The position numbers were made by a program, and so were the translations under genes. 52,820 nucleotides of DNA from NCBI GenBank assembly GCA_902776035.1, contig CACYOO010000017.1, positions 1 to 52,820 of the forward strand, written 5' to 3'. This DNA is from an uncultured bacterium (GTDB lineage: Bacteria; Cyanobacteriota; Vampirovibrionia; Gastranaerophilales; Gastranaerophilaceae). This document shows, one piece after another, positions 34,672-43,685 of the stretch (position 1 is the first letter of the stretch; each line of letters starts with the position of its first letter). The notes under the pieces are model-generated. The model was given only the letters and a program-made list of their open reading frames with translations. It ran no database searches and was not told where the DNA came from.

Positions 34672-34778
34672 ACGTTGTTTTTAACTATCAAGGATTGACT
34701 TGCCCTAATGATATACTTTAACATACCATTTAAGGTTTGTAATCAAATTATAACCATTTACAAAAATGATGGGTAATA

Positions 34779-35816
34779 TTAATCTTTTTTATTAAAAAAC
34801 ATATCTAATTTCATATAAAAGTTTTCGATTAACTTTAAATATATATTTATTCTCAATTGTCTATATATATCCTTTTTATATAAACATTTATTTTTATAGA
34901 AGTGATATGGCTTAAATATTACCAATATAGAATTATACCAATATTTATTATACAGTTCATGAGGTGCTTTAGCAGATTTATTCATCCATGGTTTTCTTTT
35001 TCCTACAAAATGCACTATTCCTCGTGTTTCATCATTTACATCTTCATAAAACCATTGTCTTTGTATATTCCAAAATAATGCTAAGTGATAAATTTCATTC
35101 TCCAATATAAGATTAATTAAATCCTGATCAGGGTATCTGAATGCATCAGGATTAAACTGTCCATCATACATAAATAATAATTTATTGTTCTCTACATAAG
35201 ATAACATCTTTTCATATATCCTATTTTTTCGCCATAAATCCAAATCCATTAATATGACTCCGGAATTAAAATAGTTTTTAAAATTATGAAATTTATATTC
35301 TCCGGGCTTGATATTAGTAACCATACCTGCAGGTTTACCTCTTAAATCTACATCATACAAATCTTTTATGTCTGTTGTTACTAATATATCCGAATCTAAA
35401 TATAAAACTTTATGTACACTTTTTGGAAGTAAATCCGGTAACATAATTCTGGACATACCTATTGATGTTATACGAAAACCCGATAATGAAAATAAATTAC
35501 TATAATGAGAAATTAAATTATCCGGAACTTTTATAAATACCAAATTCGCTCTAGGTTGTAATAACATATATAATTTCATTATTAATTTATTTGTAAGAGT
35601 TATATTATTTTCTACTATATAAAATTTGAAAGTTGATTTTGAATTCTTTAATATTGAATCCATTACTAACATATTGTATAAAGGATAATTATTATCGATA
35701 GTAAAGGCAATATTTACATCAGGATCTTTTATATGCGGAATATCTCTTTTTATTATGTATAACATACCAAAAAATATTACTGATGTTATAAGAATTATTA
35801 CCAATTTCTTTTTCAT
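34779..35816 (-). CDS. Family 8 glycosyltransferase, membrane-anchored
   Basis: Retaining GT8 enzyme (LPS galactosyl/glucosyltransferase type), 345 aa. A signal anchor (residues about 3-21) precedes the catalytic domain: NIAFTIDNNYPLYNMLVM, the metal DxD as YLDSDILV, NSGVILMDLDLWR, PDQDLIN and HFVGKRKPW near the end. The basic, Tyr-rich C-terminal tail fits membrane association. It is last of a three-gene minus-strand operon. The genes are markedly AT-rich with many ATA/TTA codons, suggesting recent acquisition. Sugar and acceptor unknown. Confidence 0.85.
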   Translation of the reverse strand: MKKKLVIILITSVIFFGMLYIIKRDIPHIKDPDVNIAFTIDNNYPLYNMLVMDSILKNSKSTFKFYIVENNITLTNKLIMKLYMLLQPRANLVFIKVPDNLISHYSNLFSLSGFRITSIGMSRIMLPDLLPKSVHKVLYLDSDILVTTDIKDLYDVDLRGKPAGMVTNIKPGEYKFHNFKNYFNSGVILMDLDLWRKNRIYEKMLSYVENNKLLFMYDGQFNPDAFRYPDQDLINLILENEIYHLALFWNIQRQWFYEDVNDETRGIVHFVGKRKPWMNKSAKAPHELYNKYWYNSILVIFKPYHFYKNKCLYKKDIYRQLRINIYLKLIENFYMKLDMFFNKKD

Positions 35817-35819
35817 AAT

Positions 35820-37025
35820 TTACTCCTTTATTCCTTTGGTTTTTATAAGTAAATATAATCCAAATATAACAAAGAATACAAAAAATATAATATAAAATGT
35901 AAAAAATTTATTAGACTTGAAAAATATATTAGATGTGAAAAATATAATAACTGAAATTATTTGAGGAATTATATTATTTATTGAAACAGCTATGCCTCTA
36001 TGTTCTGTTTCAATGAACTTATGCATTCTACTTACATGTAGTATAGTAAATGCCAACTGTAATCCAATTATTAAACAAATTACCGTTAACAAGATTAAAT
36101 CTACATATACATACTTTAATTTTATTGTTATAAATATTATGAAAAAAGCAAATATATACAATAAATATAAAAGTATTCTTAAATTATAAATTTTACAAGA
36201 AATTAAATATCTTGAAGTTAAAAAACTGGATAATGCTCGTATACCATGATTTAAACCTGTTATTACACCAAATAATATTATTGGAAAAGATGCAAACTTC
36301 ATTATCGGCTGAAAACTCATAGCAAACAATATGGACATCGAACACAATAAACCAGAATAGAGCATATAATACTTAATATTTTTGTTATTATAAACATATT
36401 GTAATCCGTACAAAAAGTTTTTGTAACGCTCTTTTAATGTTTTTATATGCTTTTTTGCTGAATTTATATTCTTAATAAGAAACAAAAATAATATACCAAC
36501 TATTGTTAATATAATCTCTATAAATAATATATTATGTGAACCAATTTTTACATATAAATAAGAACCAATTAATGCTACTATTGCTGTCCCAAGTGCTAAG
36601 TAAAAATTTATATATGCCCAATATTTAGGCATTAGTTTTTCGCAACTGTCGCTTTTTAAATAATCATACAAATACCCCGATGTCGATGTATCCATCATAA
36701 CTTTGGAAATTGCAAATATAATTTCACCAAATAGTATTACGTAATATCCTTTAAAAAAATACCATAATAATACTACTGTTAAAAATAAAATAAATGATGT
36801 AATTAAACATTTCTTTTTTGAAAATACATCTGTAATATAACCTACAGGTAATGCTATTAAAATAGATGTTAAATAAAATATACCTTGAAATAAAAATAAT
36901 TCTTTAAATGTCAGACCATTTTCTACATAAAAAAGTAATATTACAGGAGACAAAAAAAGCATAGCTCGCAAAAATAATGCAATATTTAAAAATGTAATAG
37001 ACTTATTAGTATGGATTATAGCCAT
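35820..37025 (-). CDS. MFS transporter (about 12 TM segments)
   Basis: A 401-aa polytopic protein. The MFS loop 2-3 signature is present as LPVGYITDVFSKKKCLI, and hydrophobic spans alternate regularly across the sequence. Substrate not predictable. It overlaps the upstream membrane gene by 20 nt and ends 3 nt before the GT8 gene, so the three act as one operon. The context suggests export or import of a surface-glycan-related compound, but this is inference. Confidence 0.82.
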   Translation of the reverse strand: MAIIHTNKSITFLNIALFLRAMLFLSPVILLFYVENGLTFKELFLFQGIFYLTSILIALPVGYITDVFSKKKCLITSFILFLTVVLLWYFFKGYYVILFGEIIFAISKVMMDTSTSGYLYDYLKSDSCEKLMPKYWAYINFYLALGTAIVALIGSYLYVKIGSHNILFIEIILTIVGILFLFLIKNINSAKKHIKTLKERYKNFLYGLQYVYNNKNIKYYMLYSGLLCSMSILFAMSFQPIMKFASFPIILFGVITGLNHGIRALSSFLTSRYLISCKIYNLRILLYLLYIFAFFIIFITIKLKYVYVDLILLTVICLIIGLQLAFTILHVSRMHKFIETEHRGIAVSINNIIPQIISVIIFFTSNIFFKSNKFFTFYIIFFVFFVIFGLYLLIKTKGIKE

Positions 37026-37386
37026 AGATATTTAAAAATGCTCCTGTTGCATCTGTTGTAATACAACTAATTATACCTAATATTATAGAAATTACTAATA
37101 TAAAAAACATATACTTAGTTTTATTCCAATAAACATTAAATGATTTTTTATAAACTTTATATAATAAGAAATATAACCAAACAAAGAAAGACACTATTGT
37201 TATTGGTAAAATATAAAAGAATAAATCAAAAAATATAAGTGTTAAAAAAAGAATTATATACAAAAAACCTGACTCAGTAATTTTTAAATGTACTCCAAAA
37301 TATAGGAATATAGCTAACAATATAGAAAAAATAATTATACTGCATAATAAGATATTTAATATTTTTTTAGTAACATTTAACGTCAT
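37006..37386 (-). CDS. Multi-span small membrane protein (126 aa)
   Basis: Unrecognised. Three to four hydrophobic segments (roughly residues 10-29, 40-62, 63-80 and 96-112), with a conserved-looking end GYNPY. First gene of the GT8-MFS operon; its 3' end overlaps the MFS gene, so they are probably translated together. Extremely AT-rich. Confidence 0.65.
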   Translation of the reverse strand: MTLNVTKKILNILLCSIIIFSILLAIFLYFGVHLKITESGFLYIILFLTLIFFDLFFYILPITIVSFFVWLYFLLYKVYKKSFNVYWNKTKYMFFILVISIILGIISCITTDATGAFLNIYGYNPY

Positions 37387-37464
37387 AAACCCTCTTTATA
37401 ATTTATAATACCCTATACACAAATTAAGTCAAGAAACATTAAATATCTTATTTTATACGTTATC

Positions 37465-37500
37465 CAAAAGCGGATTGCCGATAAAGGCAATCCGCTTTTG
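37465..37500 (+). terminator. Strong 15-bp hairpin between pnp and the membrane operon
   Basis: CAAAAGCGGATTGCC / GGCAATCCGCTTTTG, perfect, 6-nt loop. A T-rich tail (TTTTATTTT) follows only on the + strand, although both flanking genes read on the - strand. On - it lies 28 nt after the pnp stop and may still end or stabilise that transcript. Confidence 0.65.
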
Positions 37501-37527
37501 TTTTATTTTAAATAATTAATAGCTCCA

Positions 37528-39669
37528 TTATGATTCGACTTGTGCTTTTTCCTCATCTGTTACACCCTTGATAGTAAGGTTAACTCTGCCTTTGTCATCT
37601 ATCTTTATTATCTTAACAACAACCTCATCTCCAACATTTACGTGAGGTTCTATTGTTTCTATTCTTTCTTTACATATCTGTGAAATATGAACCATTCCGT
37701 CCTTGCCGCCACCAAGCTCAACAAATGCTCCTATAGGAATTATTCTTACTACTTTTCCTTTCAATACCATGCCCACTTCCGGCTTGAAAGTTAAGTCTTT
37801 TATCATCTTAATCGCAATCTTTGCACCCTCTTGGTCATTTGATGTAATTGTTACTAATCCTGAATCCTGAATATCTATCTCTGCACCTGATGCATCAATA
37901 ATTGCTCTAATCTGCTTTCCACCAGGCCCGATTACTGTTCCTATATCCTCTGTCGGTATTGTCATTGTTGTTATAGCAGGTGCAAATGGTGATAAATGAT
38001 CAGCCGGCTCTTGTATTACCTCTCTCATTTTCCCTAAAATATGCAATCTGCCCTCTTTTGCTTGATATAAAGCTTTTCTTAATGTATCATTCGGTATACC
38101 CTTTGCCTTCATATCCATTTGCAAGGCAGTTATCTTTTCATCGTTACCTGTAACCTTGAAGTCCATATCACCCAAAAAGTCTTCTATACCCTGTATGTCA
38201 GTTAATACTACCGGCTCATATCCGTCTTCCTTTATCATACCCATCGCAACACCACCTATCATACATTTAACAGGTACTCCTGCATTCATCAATGCCATTG
38301 ATGAACCGCAAGTTGATGCCATTGATGTTGAACCGTTTGATTCTAATACATCTGATGTTACACGTATTGTATATCCAAACTCCTCTTGACTCGGTAATGC
38401 AGGAACATTAGCTCTTTCTGCCAAATTTCCATGTCCTACCTCACGTCTGCCAGGACCTCTTAATGCTTTTACCTCACCAACTGAAAATCCCGGGAATATA
38501 TATTTGTGCATATATGTCTTTTCTTCTTGAGGATCTACTCCGTCAAGCTCTTGCTTCATTGCAGGACCTGCTAATGTAGCTACAGATAATACCTGAGTTT
38601 GTCCTCTTGTAAATACTGCCGAACCATGCGCTCTTGGTATAACACCTACTTCGCACCAAATAGGACGAACTTCATTTGTTTTACGTCCGTCTGCTCTTAC
38701 ATGTTCATCCAATATCATCTTACGCATTACTTTCTTTTCTGCTGCTTTGAATTCTTCTGCAACAAAATCAATTCCTGTTTCTTCTATCATCTTAAGAATT
38801 GCATCGTCTTCAGGTAATGATTCTACTCTCTCTTTTACAAGCTTCTTAGCTTCTTCTAATTTGTTTTGTCTGTATTCTCTGTCAAAGTTGTGATATGCAT
38901 CAAATATCATATCTCCTGCAACTTCCTGAATTATATTTTTAAGCTCTGTTGTGTCATAAGGATTAACAAATTCCTCTTTCGTAACTCCACATTCCTGCGC
39001 AAATGCAACTTGTGCTTCACATTGCTTTCTTATCTCTCCTTGTGCAAATTCTACAGCATTCATGATTTCATCTTCTGTTACAAATTTACATCCTGCTTCT
39101 ACCATTATAACTGAATCGTGTGTTCCTGATACAACTATATTCATATCAGATTCATCAGCTTGTTTGTGTGTAGGATTTGCTATAAAGTTACCATTTTCAT
39201 CCCTACTTACTCTAACAGCTCCAATAGGACCTTCAAATGGTGCTCCTGATAACATTAAGGCATAAGATGCACCTAACATTGCCAATGTATCAGGTTGATT
39301 TTCTCTATCATAACTGAATAATTGAGCCACAATCTGTATATCGTTTCTGTAACCCTTTGGAAATAATGGTCTGATTGGTCTATCTATAAGTCGTGATACC
39401 AAAATCGCCTTATCACTTGCTTTACCCTCTGAACGGTTATATCCACCAGGTATCTTTCCTATTGATGACATTCTTTCCTCATAATCTATTAACAATGGGA
39501 AAAAGTCTATACCTACTCTAGGTTCTTTACTTACACAACAATGTACGAATAACATTGTATCTCCGCATCTTACTGTTACTGATGATGTTGCAGATTTTGC
39601 ATATTTGCCTGTTTCAATTTCTACAACTTTTCCGCCAACTTCAATCTGTGTTTTTTTTGAATCTACCAT
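37528..39669 (-). CDS. pnp: Polyribonucleotide nucleotidyltransferase
   Basis: Phosphorolytic 3'-5' exoribonuclease. Two RNase PH domains (first about 10-220; second from 310, with RADGRKTNEVRPI, GRREVGHGNLAERA and VTSDVLESNGSTSMASTCG), a linker helical domain, a KH domain (IGTVIGPGGKQIRAI) and an S1 domain (GKVVRIIPIGAFVELGGGKDGMVHIS). At 713 aa it is complete. AGAAGGAAAA precedes the ATG. Confidence 0.98.
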   Translation of the reverse strand: MVDSKKTQIEVGGKVVEIETGKYAKSATSSVTVRCGDTMLFVHCCVSKEPRVGIDFFPLLIDYEERMSSIGKIPGGYNRSEGKASDKAILVSRLIDRPIRPLFPKGYRNDIQIVAQLFSYDRENQPDTLAMLGASYALMLSGAPFEGPIGAVRVSRDENGNFIANPTHKQADESDMNIVVSGTHDSVIMVEAGCKFVTEDEIMNAVEFAQGEIRKQCEAQVAFAQECGVTKEEFVNPYDTTELKNIIQEVAGDMIFDAYHNFDREYRQNKLEEAKKLVKERVESLPEDDAILKMIEETGIDFVAEEFKAAEKKVMRKMILDEHVRADGRKTNEVRPIWCEVGVIPRAHGSAVFTRGQTQVLSVATLAGPAMKQELDGVDPQEEKTYMHKYIFPGFSVGEVKALRGPGRREVGHGNLAERANVPALPSQEEFGYTIRVTSDVLESNGSTSMASTCGSSMALMNAGVPVKCMIGGVAMGMIKEDGYEPVVLTDIQGIEDFLGDMDFKVTGNDEKITALQMDMKAKGIPNDTLRKALYQAKEGRLHILGKMREVIQEPADHLSPFAPAITTMTIPTEDIGTVIGPGGKQIRAIIDASGAEIDIQDSGLVTITSNDQEGAKIAIKMIKDLTFKPEVGMVLKGKVVRIIPIGAFVELGGGKDGMVHISQICKERIETIEPHVNVGDEVVVKIIKIDDKGRVNLTIKGVTDEEKAQVES

Positions 39670-39851
39670 TTTTCCTTCTTTCTCGGGCCACGTCTTTTAC
39701 CCTTTTTATTTAACTATAATTTACTATGTTTTTTATTATATTATAAAATATTTTTTTTTACAAAATATTAATAAACAAAAATAAAGTTGCAAATATTTTT
39801 TTTTTGATATAAAATATTTTTACAAAAAAAATAGCAAAGAGATACTAATTT

Positions 39852-39938
39852 GGAAGAGTGCCAGAGCGGTTGATCGGAGCGGTCTTGAAAACCGTCGAAC
39901 GTGCGAGCGTTCCGTGGGTTCGAATCCCACTTCTTCCT
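39852..39938 (+). tRNA. tRNA-Ser(UGA)
   Basis: Acceptor GGAAGAG pairs with TTCTTCC (one G-U). The anticodon stem-loop is GCGGT-CTTGAAA-ACCGT with anticodon TGA. A long variable arm GAACG-TGCGAG-CGTTC identifies class II, and the T arm is GTGGG-TTCGAAT-CCCAC. CCA is not encoded. The discriminator position is T, whereas bacterial tRNA-Ser usually has G. Confidence 0.95.
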
Positions 39939-39943
39939 TTTTT

Positions 39944-39985
39944 AAAAAATAAAACAATCTGAAAATCAGATTGTTTTATTTTTTT
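39944..39985 (+). terminator. Terminator after tRNA-Ser
   Basis: AAAAATAAAACAATCTG pairs with CAGATTGTTTTATTTTT around an AAAAT loop, immediately after the tRNA and followed by T residues. Confidence 0.85.
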
Positions 39986-40252
39986 ACTATATCCATTCTG
40001 TGTTTATTTTTATTTTTGAATAAAACTCTTTCGTGTTTTTGTGATATATTTTTCATTAAGAAAGGTACAAATAATGACAGATATTAATACTGAATTTCTA
40101 CAAAGATATAATTTGACTTGCAGTTTGAGAAAATGTGTCAGATGAAATGAGAATCTTTATTGTCTGTTTGGTTAAACAGACCTTGCTCTGTCTCTACATA
40201 ATTTTTCTAATTTATATAAGTCATCTGGCTAATTTTATTTTATAATTGTTTT
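39986..40252 (+). other. Leader region upstream of pabBC
   Basis: About 270 bp without a recognised gene. A 23-codon ORF (40074-40145) has AGAAAGG upstream; its product contains Cys-Arg repeats but no run of Trp or other regulatory codons. It is followed by a perfect hairpin GTCTGTTT/AAACAGAC (40162-40181). A leader-peptide arrangement is possible but unproven. Confidence 0.35.
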
Positions 40253-41803
40253 ATGCAAATATATTCGGATAAAATTTTTGAAAAACCTATTGAGGTTATT
40301 GAGACTTTTTCTGATTTTAGAGAGGCTTTTAAAAAGATTGAAAAGCTGGGTAAAAAGTATTATCTTATAGGATTCATAAATTACGAATTTGATTATTTGT
40401 ATTTTGAAGTTTTCGACAAATTCAAAACTTACATTCCTAACCCTCCAAAAAATTTGGGAACAATTTTAAAATCTAAAATCAGCAAGCAAGATTATTGTGA
40501 AAATATCGAAAAAATTAAAGAATACATTTCTAACGGAGTTACTTATGAGGTTAATTATACTTATCCGATTGATGTTAAAACAAATCTTGACGGTATTGAC
40601 TTATATGAGGCAATTCTTCCCAAACAGAAAACTCTTTATAATGCCTTTATTCAGACACCAAAACTAAATCTGTTATCTTTTTCCCCTGAGTTATTTTTTA
40701 GACTTCAGGGAAGAAGAATTTTTACAAAGCCAATGAAAGGAACAACCCCTCGAGGCAAAGATGCAAAGGAAGACGATTTACAAAAGAATTTTTTGTATAA
40801 TGATATAAAAAATAGAGCTGAAAACATTATGATTGTTGATTTGTTGCGAAACGATCTCGGACGAATTTCAAAGGTCGGAAGTGTTGAGGTTACAAAACTT
40901 TTTGATATCGAAAAATACCCGACACTTTTTCAAATGACATCCGAAATTCAAAGTGAGATTGAGGATAATATTACACTTTATGATGTTTTTAAATCAATAT
41001 TCCCTTGCGGCTCCATAACAGGTGCACCCAAAATTTCCACGATGAGAGTAATAAGAGAATTGGAATCTTTTAAAAGAAATATTTATTGCGGAGCAATAGG
41101 ATTTGTATCGCCGGAAGTTTGCGAGTTTAGTGTTCCGATACGGATACTATACGGTAAAAATTATTCTTACAATTATCATACAGGCGGGGCTGTTGTATGG
41201 GATTCCAATGCTGAGGATGAGTGGGGTGAAACCGTTACAAAAGCTAAAATTATCAATACGGATTTTAACTTAATCGAATCAGCTCTTGATGATTGGCAAT
41301 CTCATGTTTTAAGGATGAAAAATTCTGCTAAAGAACTTGGATTTGTATGGAATGAGGAGATTGAAAAATTAAAAATTCCGACTGGAAAAGTCCTTCGAGT
41401 TGAGCTTAAAAAGAATGGTACGTATGAAGTTACAACAAAACTACTAAAAAAAATCAAATCAAACAAAATACAAATTCGTGGATGTGTGAATTCAAATAAT
41501 CCCTTCCTTTATCACAAGACATCAATTAGAACCTCATCACCCGAGTGTATTTTTGATGAAATTCGAGTTAATGAGAAAGGAGAAATTACGGAAGGCACTT
41601 TTACAAATATCGCAGTTGAAATTGATGGAAAACTATTCACTCCTCCTTTGACATCAGGCTTATTGAATGGAACATTCAGGCAAAAGCTTATTTTAAGAGG
41701 CGAGATTGAAGAAAGAATTTTGTATCCTGAAGATTTAAAAAATGCAGATAGAATTTTTTGTTTTAATTCTTTAAGAAAGATGGTTGAGGTGTTTTTGTGC
41801 TAA
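40253..41803 (+). CDS. Aminodeoxychorismate synthase component I fused to aminodeoxychorismate lyase
   Basis: PabB-PabC fusion for p-aminobenzoate (folate) synthesis, 516 aa. The PabB part (about 1-345) has the chorismate-binding motifs NGVTYEVNYTYP, KPMKGTTPRG (with the Lys typical of PabB rather than anthranilate synthase), IVDLLRNDLGR, FPCGSITGAPK and GAIGF. The PabC part (about 380-516) is a class IV PLP enzyme with HKTSIR (likely PLP lysine) and EGTFTNIAVEIDGKLFTPP. Its last codons overlap pabA. Together with pabA it completes the pathway to p-aminobenzoate in two adjacent genes. Confidence 0.92.
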   Translation: MQIYSDKIFEKPIEVIETFSDFREAFKKIEKLGKKYYLIGFINYEFDYLYFEVFDKFKTYIPNPPKNLGTILKSKISKQDYCENIEKIKEYISNGVTYEVNYTYPIDVKTNLDGIDLYEAILPKQKTLYNAFIQTPKLNLLSFSPELFFRLQGRRIFTKPMKGTTPRGKDAKEDDLQKNFLYNDIKNRAENIMIVDLLRNDLGRISKVGSVEVTKLFDIEKYPTLFQMTSEIQSEIEDNITLYDVFKSIFPCGSITGAPKISTMRVIRELESFKRNIYCGAIGFVSPEVCEFSVPIRILYGKNYSYNYHTGGAVVWDSNAEDEWGETVTKAKIINTDFNLIESALDDWQSHVLRMKNSAKELGFVWNEEIEKLKIPTGKVLRVELKKNGTYEVTTKLLKKIKSNKIQIRGCVNSNNPFLYHKTSIRTSSPECIFDEIRVNEKGEITEGTFTNIAVEIDGKLFTPPLTSGLLNGTFRQKLILRGEIEERILYPEDLKNADRIFCFNSLRKMVEVFLC

Positions 41804-42354
41804 TCATTGATAACTACGATTCGTTCACATATAACATTGTTCAATATCTAAAAATTCTGGGAGTTGAACCGATTATTATAAAAAATGACGAGTTGAAAAT
41901 TGATAAAATTCAATCTTTTGATTTTAAGCGGATAATAATTTCTCCGGGCTGGGGTAATCCTGATAATTCAGGGATTACAATGGAGGTAATTGATTTTTAT
42001 CAGGATAAATTGCCAATTTTAGGCGTATGCTTGGGTATGCAGTGTATTGCACAATATTTTGGTGCGGATATCGTTAAAGCTCCAGAACCTTATCATGGCA
42101 AAAATTCAAAAATATTTTTTGATGAAGATTTTGAACTTTTTAAAAATTTAACACAGGGATTTTCAGCAACAAGATATCATTCACTTATGGTTTCGGGTGG
42201 CTCCGACATGGTAGAAATCAAGGCACGAACATGTGATAACATCCCTATGGCATTAAAAATTAAAAATAAAAAGATTTTTGGTGTTCAGTTTCATCCCGAG
42301 GCAATTTTGACGGATAACGGAATTGATATTTTTAGGAACTTTTTAGAGTTTTAG
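41797..42354 (+). CDS. pabA: Aminodeoxychorismate synthase glutamine amidotransferase
   Basis: Class I glutaminase that feeds ammonia to PabB. LIIDNYDSFTYNIVQYL at the start, the nucleophile Cys in LGVCLGMQC, and the His-Glu pair in GVQFHPEA; 185 aa, normal length. The GTG start overlaps the pabBC stop by 7 nt. TrpG activity cannot be excluded, but the partner is PabB-like. Confidence 0.93.
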   Translation: MLIIDNYDSFTYNIVQYLKILGVEPIIIKNDELKIDKIQSFDFKRIIISPGWGNPDNSGITMEVIDFYQDKLPILGVCLGMQCIAQYFGADIVKAPEPYHGKNSKIFFDEDFELFKNLTQGFSATRYHSLMVSGGSDMVEIKARTCDNIPMALKIKNKKIFGVQFHPEAILTDNGIDIFRNFLEF

Positions 42355-42749
42355 GATTAATGGGGTATTTTACATTACTACGTTATACCTTTGAAATAAA
42401 TTCAGCATGACAGGTTTTGGCTATGCTTGTATCCTTTGCTCGGATTGTTCAGTCTGTGCAATTTTTTGCACCGAAAATAATTTTGTAAAGAGCATTTACT
42501 AATCTATCAAAAATATTCACACCTTTCGGAAATTTTTATCCTTTTTCTATCCTCACAAAAATTCAACCCCTGTCCGAGTTTGAGCCGAAAATCGCACTCA
42601 AACAAAGAAAAAAGGATAATTCTAAGGATAAATAAAGGATAAAAAGGATAATTTTTCTTAAAACGAGGGAAGCGGCTCAAACTCAAACGAAAACTTGATT
42701 ATACCAAGCTTCCCTCTTTCAAATTTATCCGTCAGGTTATAAAAGATGT
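42355..42749. other. Structured intergenic region with nested inverted repeats and AAGGATAA repeats
   Basis: No complete ORF. CGAGTTTGAGCCG-type arm (42576-42587) pairs perfectly over 12 bp with CGGCTCAAACTC (42673-42684). GAGGGAAGC (42665-42673) pairs with GCTTCCCTC (42708-42716), sharing one base with the former arm. Within the large loop AAGGATAA occurs four times (42612, 42624, 42635, 42644), and the inverse TTATCC/TATCCT lies at 42537-42553. Composition differs from flanking genes. It lies just before the HEPN/MNT pair and may be part of that module or an unrelated miniature element. Confidence 0.6.
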
Positions 42750-42815
42750 ATAGATACTACTACAAAATCATATAATTTTTTAAAAGAGGTTGAAGAAGGA
42801 ACTGTTGATTACGAA

Positions 42816-43130
42816 GTGTATAGAAATTCTCTTGTTAAAGGTTTTGAAATGACATTAGAACAATGCGGAAAATTATTAAAAAAGAAAATTGTACCTTTTT
42901 TAGCATCTAAAAAAGCTGCTGATATGCTAAGTTTTAAAGATATATTCAGACATGCACACAAATATTTTTTAATAACTGAAGAAGAAACTCAACGCTGGAT
43001 GAAATACAGAGATAATCGCAACAATACTGCTAACGACTACGGACAAGCTTTTGCAGAAGAAACTCTTTCACTTATTCAGGACTTTTTAAATGATGCAAAA
43101 AACTTAAAAAAGGTCATTGAAAATGATTAA
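42816..43130 (+). CDS. HEPN-type nucleotidyltransferase partner (HI0074-like), start unclear
   Basis: Helical protein of the HEPN group that pairs with minimal nucleotidyltransferases in toxin-antitoxin modules. The core is visible (NSLVKGFEMTLEQCGKLLKK, then FRHAHKYFLITEEETQRWMKYRDNRNNTAN with the R-x4-6-H-like RDNRNNTAN motif, and LIQDFLNDAKNLKKV). Conserved-looking sequence continues upstream in frame (KSYNFLKEVEEGTVDYE), but no ATG/GTG/TTG lies between a stop at 42696 and the GTG at 42816. An ATG at 42746 is one frame off. The gene is therefore either 5'-damaged, frameshifted, or started at a rare codon. Confidence 0.7.
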   Translation: MYRNSLVKGFEMTLEQCGKLLKKKIVPFLASKKAADMLSFKDIFRHAHKYFLITEEETQRWMKYRDNRNNTANDYGQAFAEETLSLIQDFLNDAKNLKKVIEND

Positions 43131-43422
43131 CTTAAAACCGGTTTATCTAAATGAATTGTACAAAATATTTCAAAATTATTGTCCAAAAGCAGAAATTTGG
43201 GCATACGGAAGCCGTGTAAACGGAGATTCTCACTCAGGAAGTGATTTAGACCTGACTGTAAAAAGTTTTAATGATAATAAAAAATATTTATCCGATTTAA
43301 AAAATTTACTCAATGACAGCGACATACCATTCCTAATAGACATAACAGAATACGAAAAACTTCCAAATTCATTTAAAGAAGAAATTAATAAAAATTATAT
43401 AAAGTTATATCCAAATGAATAA
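43123..43422 (+). CDS. Minimal nucleotidyltransferase (MNT), partner of the HEPN gene
   Basis: A 99-aa MNT of the DNA polymerase beta superfamily. GSRVNGDSHSGSDLDL carries the GS and DxD catalytic pattern. In characterised MntA-HepT modules the MNT is the antitoxin and modifies the HEPN RNase; here the same role is inferred. I choose ATG 43123, overlapping the HEPN stop by 8 nt, rather than an in-frame TTG two codons earlier. Confidence 0.85.
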   Translation: MINLKPVYLNELYKIFQNYCPKAEIWAYGSRVNGDSHSGSDLDLTVKSFNDNKKYLSDLKNLLNDSDIPFLIDITEYEKLPNSFKEEINKNYIKLYPNE

Positions 43423-43685
43423 AAATAATCTTTGATTTGATTAAAGATAAATTTTCATAATTTTTTAAGCATTATAATAAGAAATGTAAATTAAACAGTT
43501 TTTTATTAAATTTTGTCCTATTTTGCACTTGTATCAGCAAAATTAAATTTTTCAGACACAAATTTGAAATAAAATTTATTATTTTTACCCGATTTTAATT
43601 AAAATTTATATTTTATTAATGAGTTTAGAATTCTTAATAGTTTTATTTTTTTGACTATTAATAACTGCAGTATAAAAATAAAATT

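Larger units (their letters stand above)
33728..34778. other. Repeat island of about 1 kb with no conventional gene
   Basis: The region mixes three repeat types (see separate entries), several hairpins (TTCACT/AGTGAA at 33758-33774; CTCA/TGAG near 33825-33840) and one small transcribed-looking module. Forward ORFs crossing it are built from repeat copies and resemble nothing. Base composition is visibly less AT-rich than its surroundings. It separates housekeeping genes from the GT8-MFS accessory operon, consistent with an integration or recombination site. Confidence 0.7.

Noticed and set aside
40074-40145. Regulatory leader peptide for pabBC
   Set aside because: No cluster of Trp, Phe or other regulatory codons, and the following hairpin lacks an alternative-pairing partner; kept only as a weak note in the region entry.
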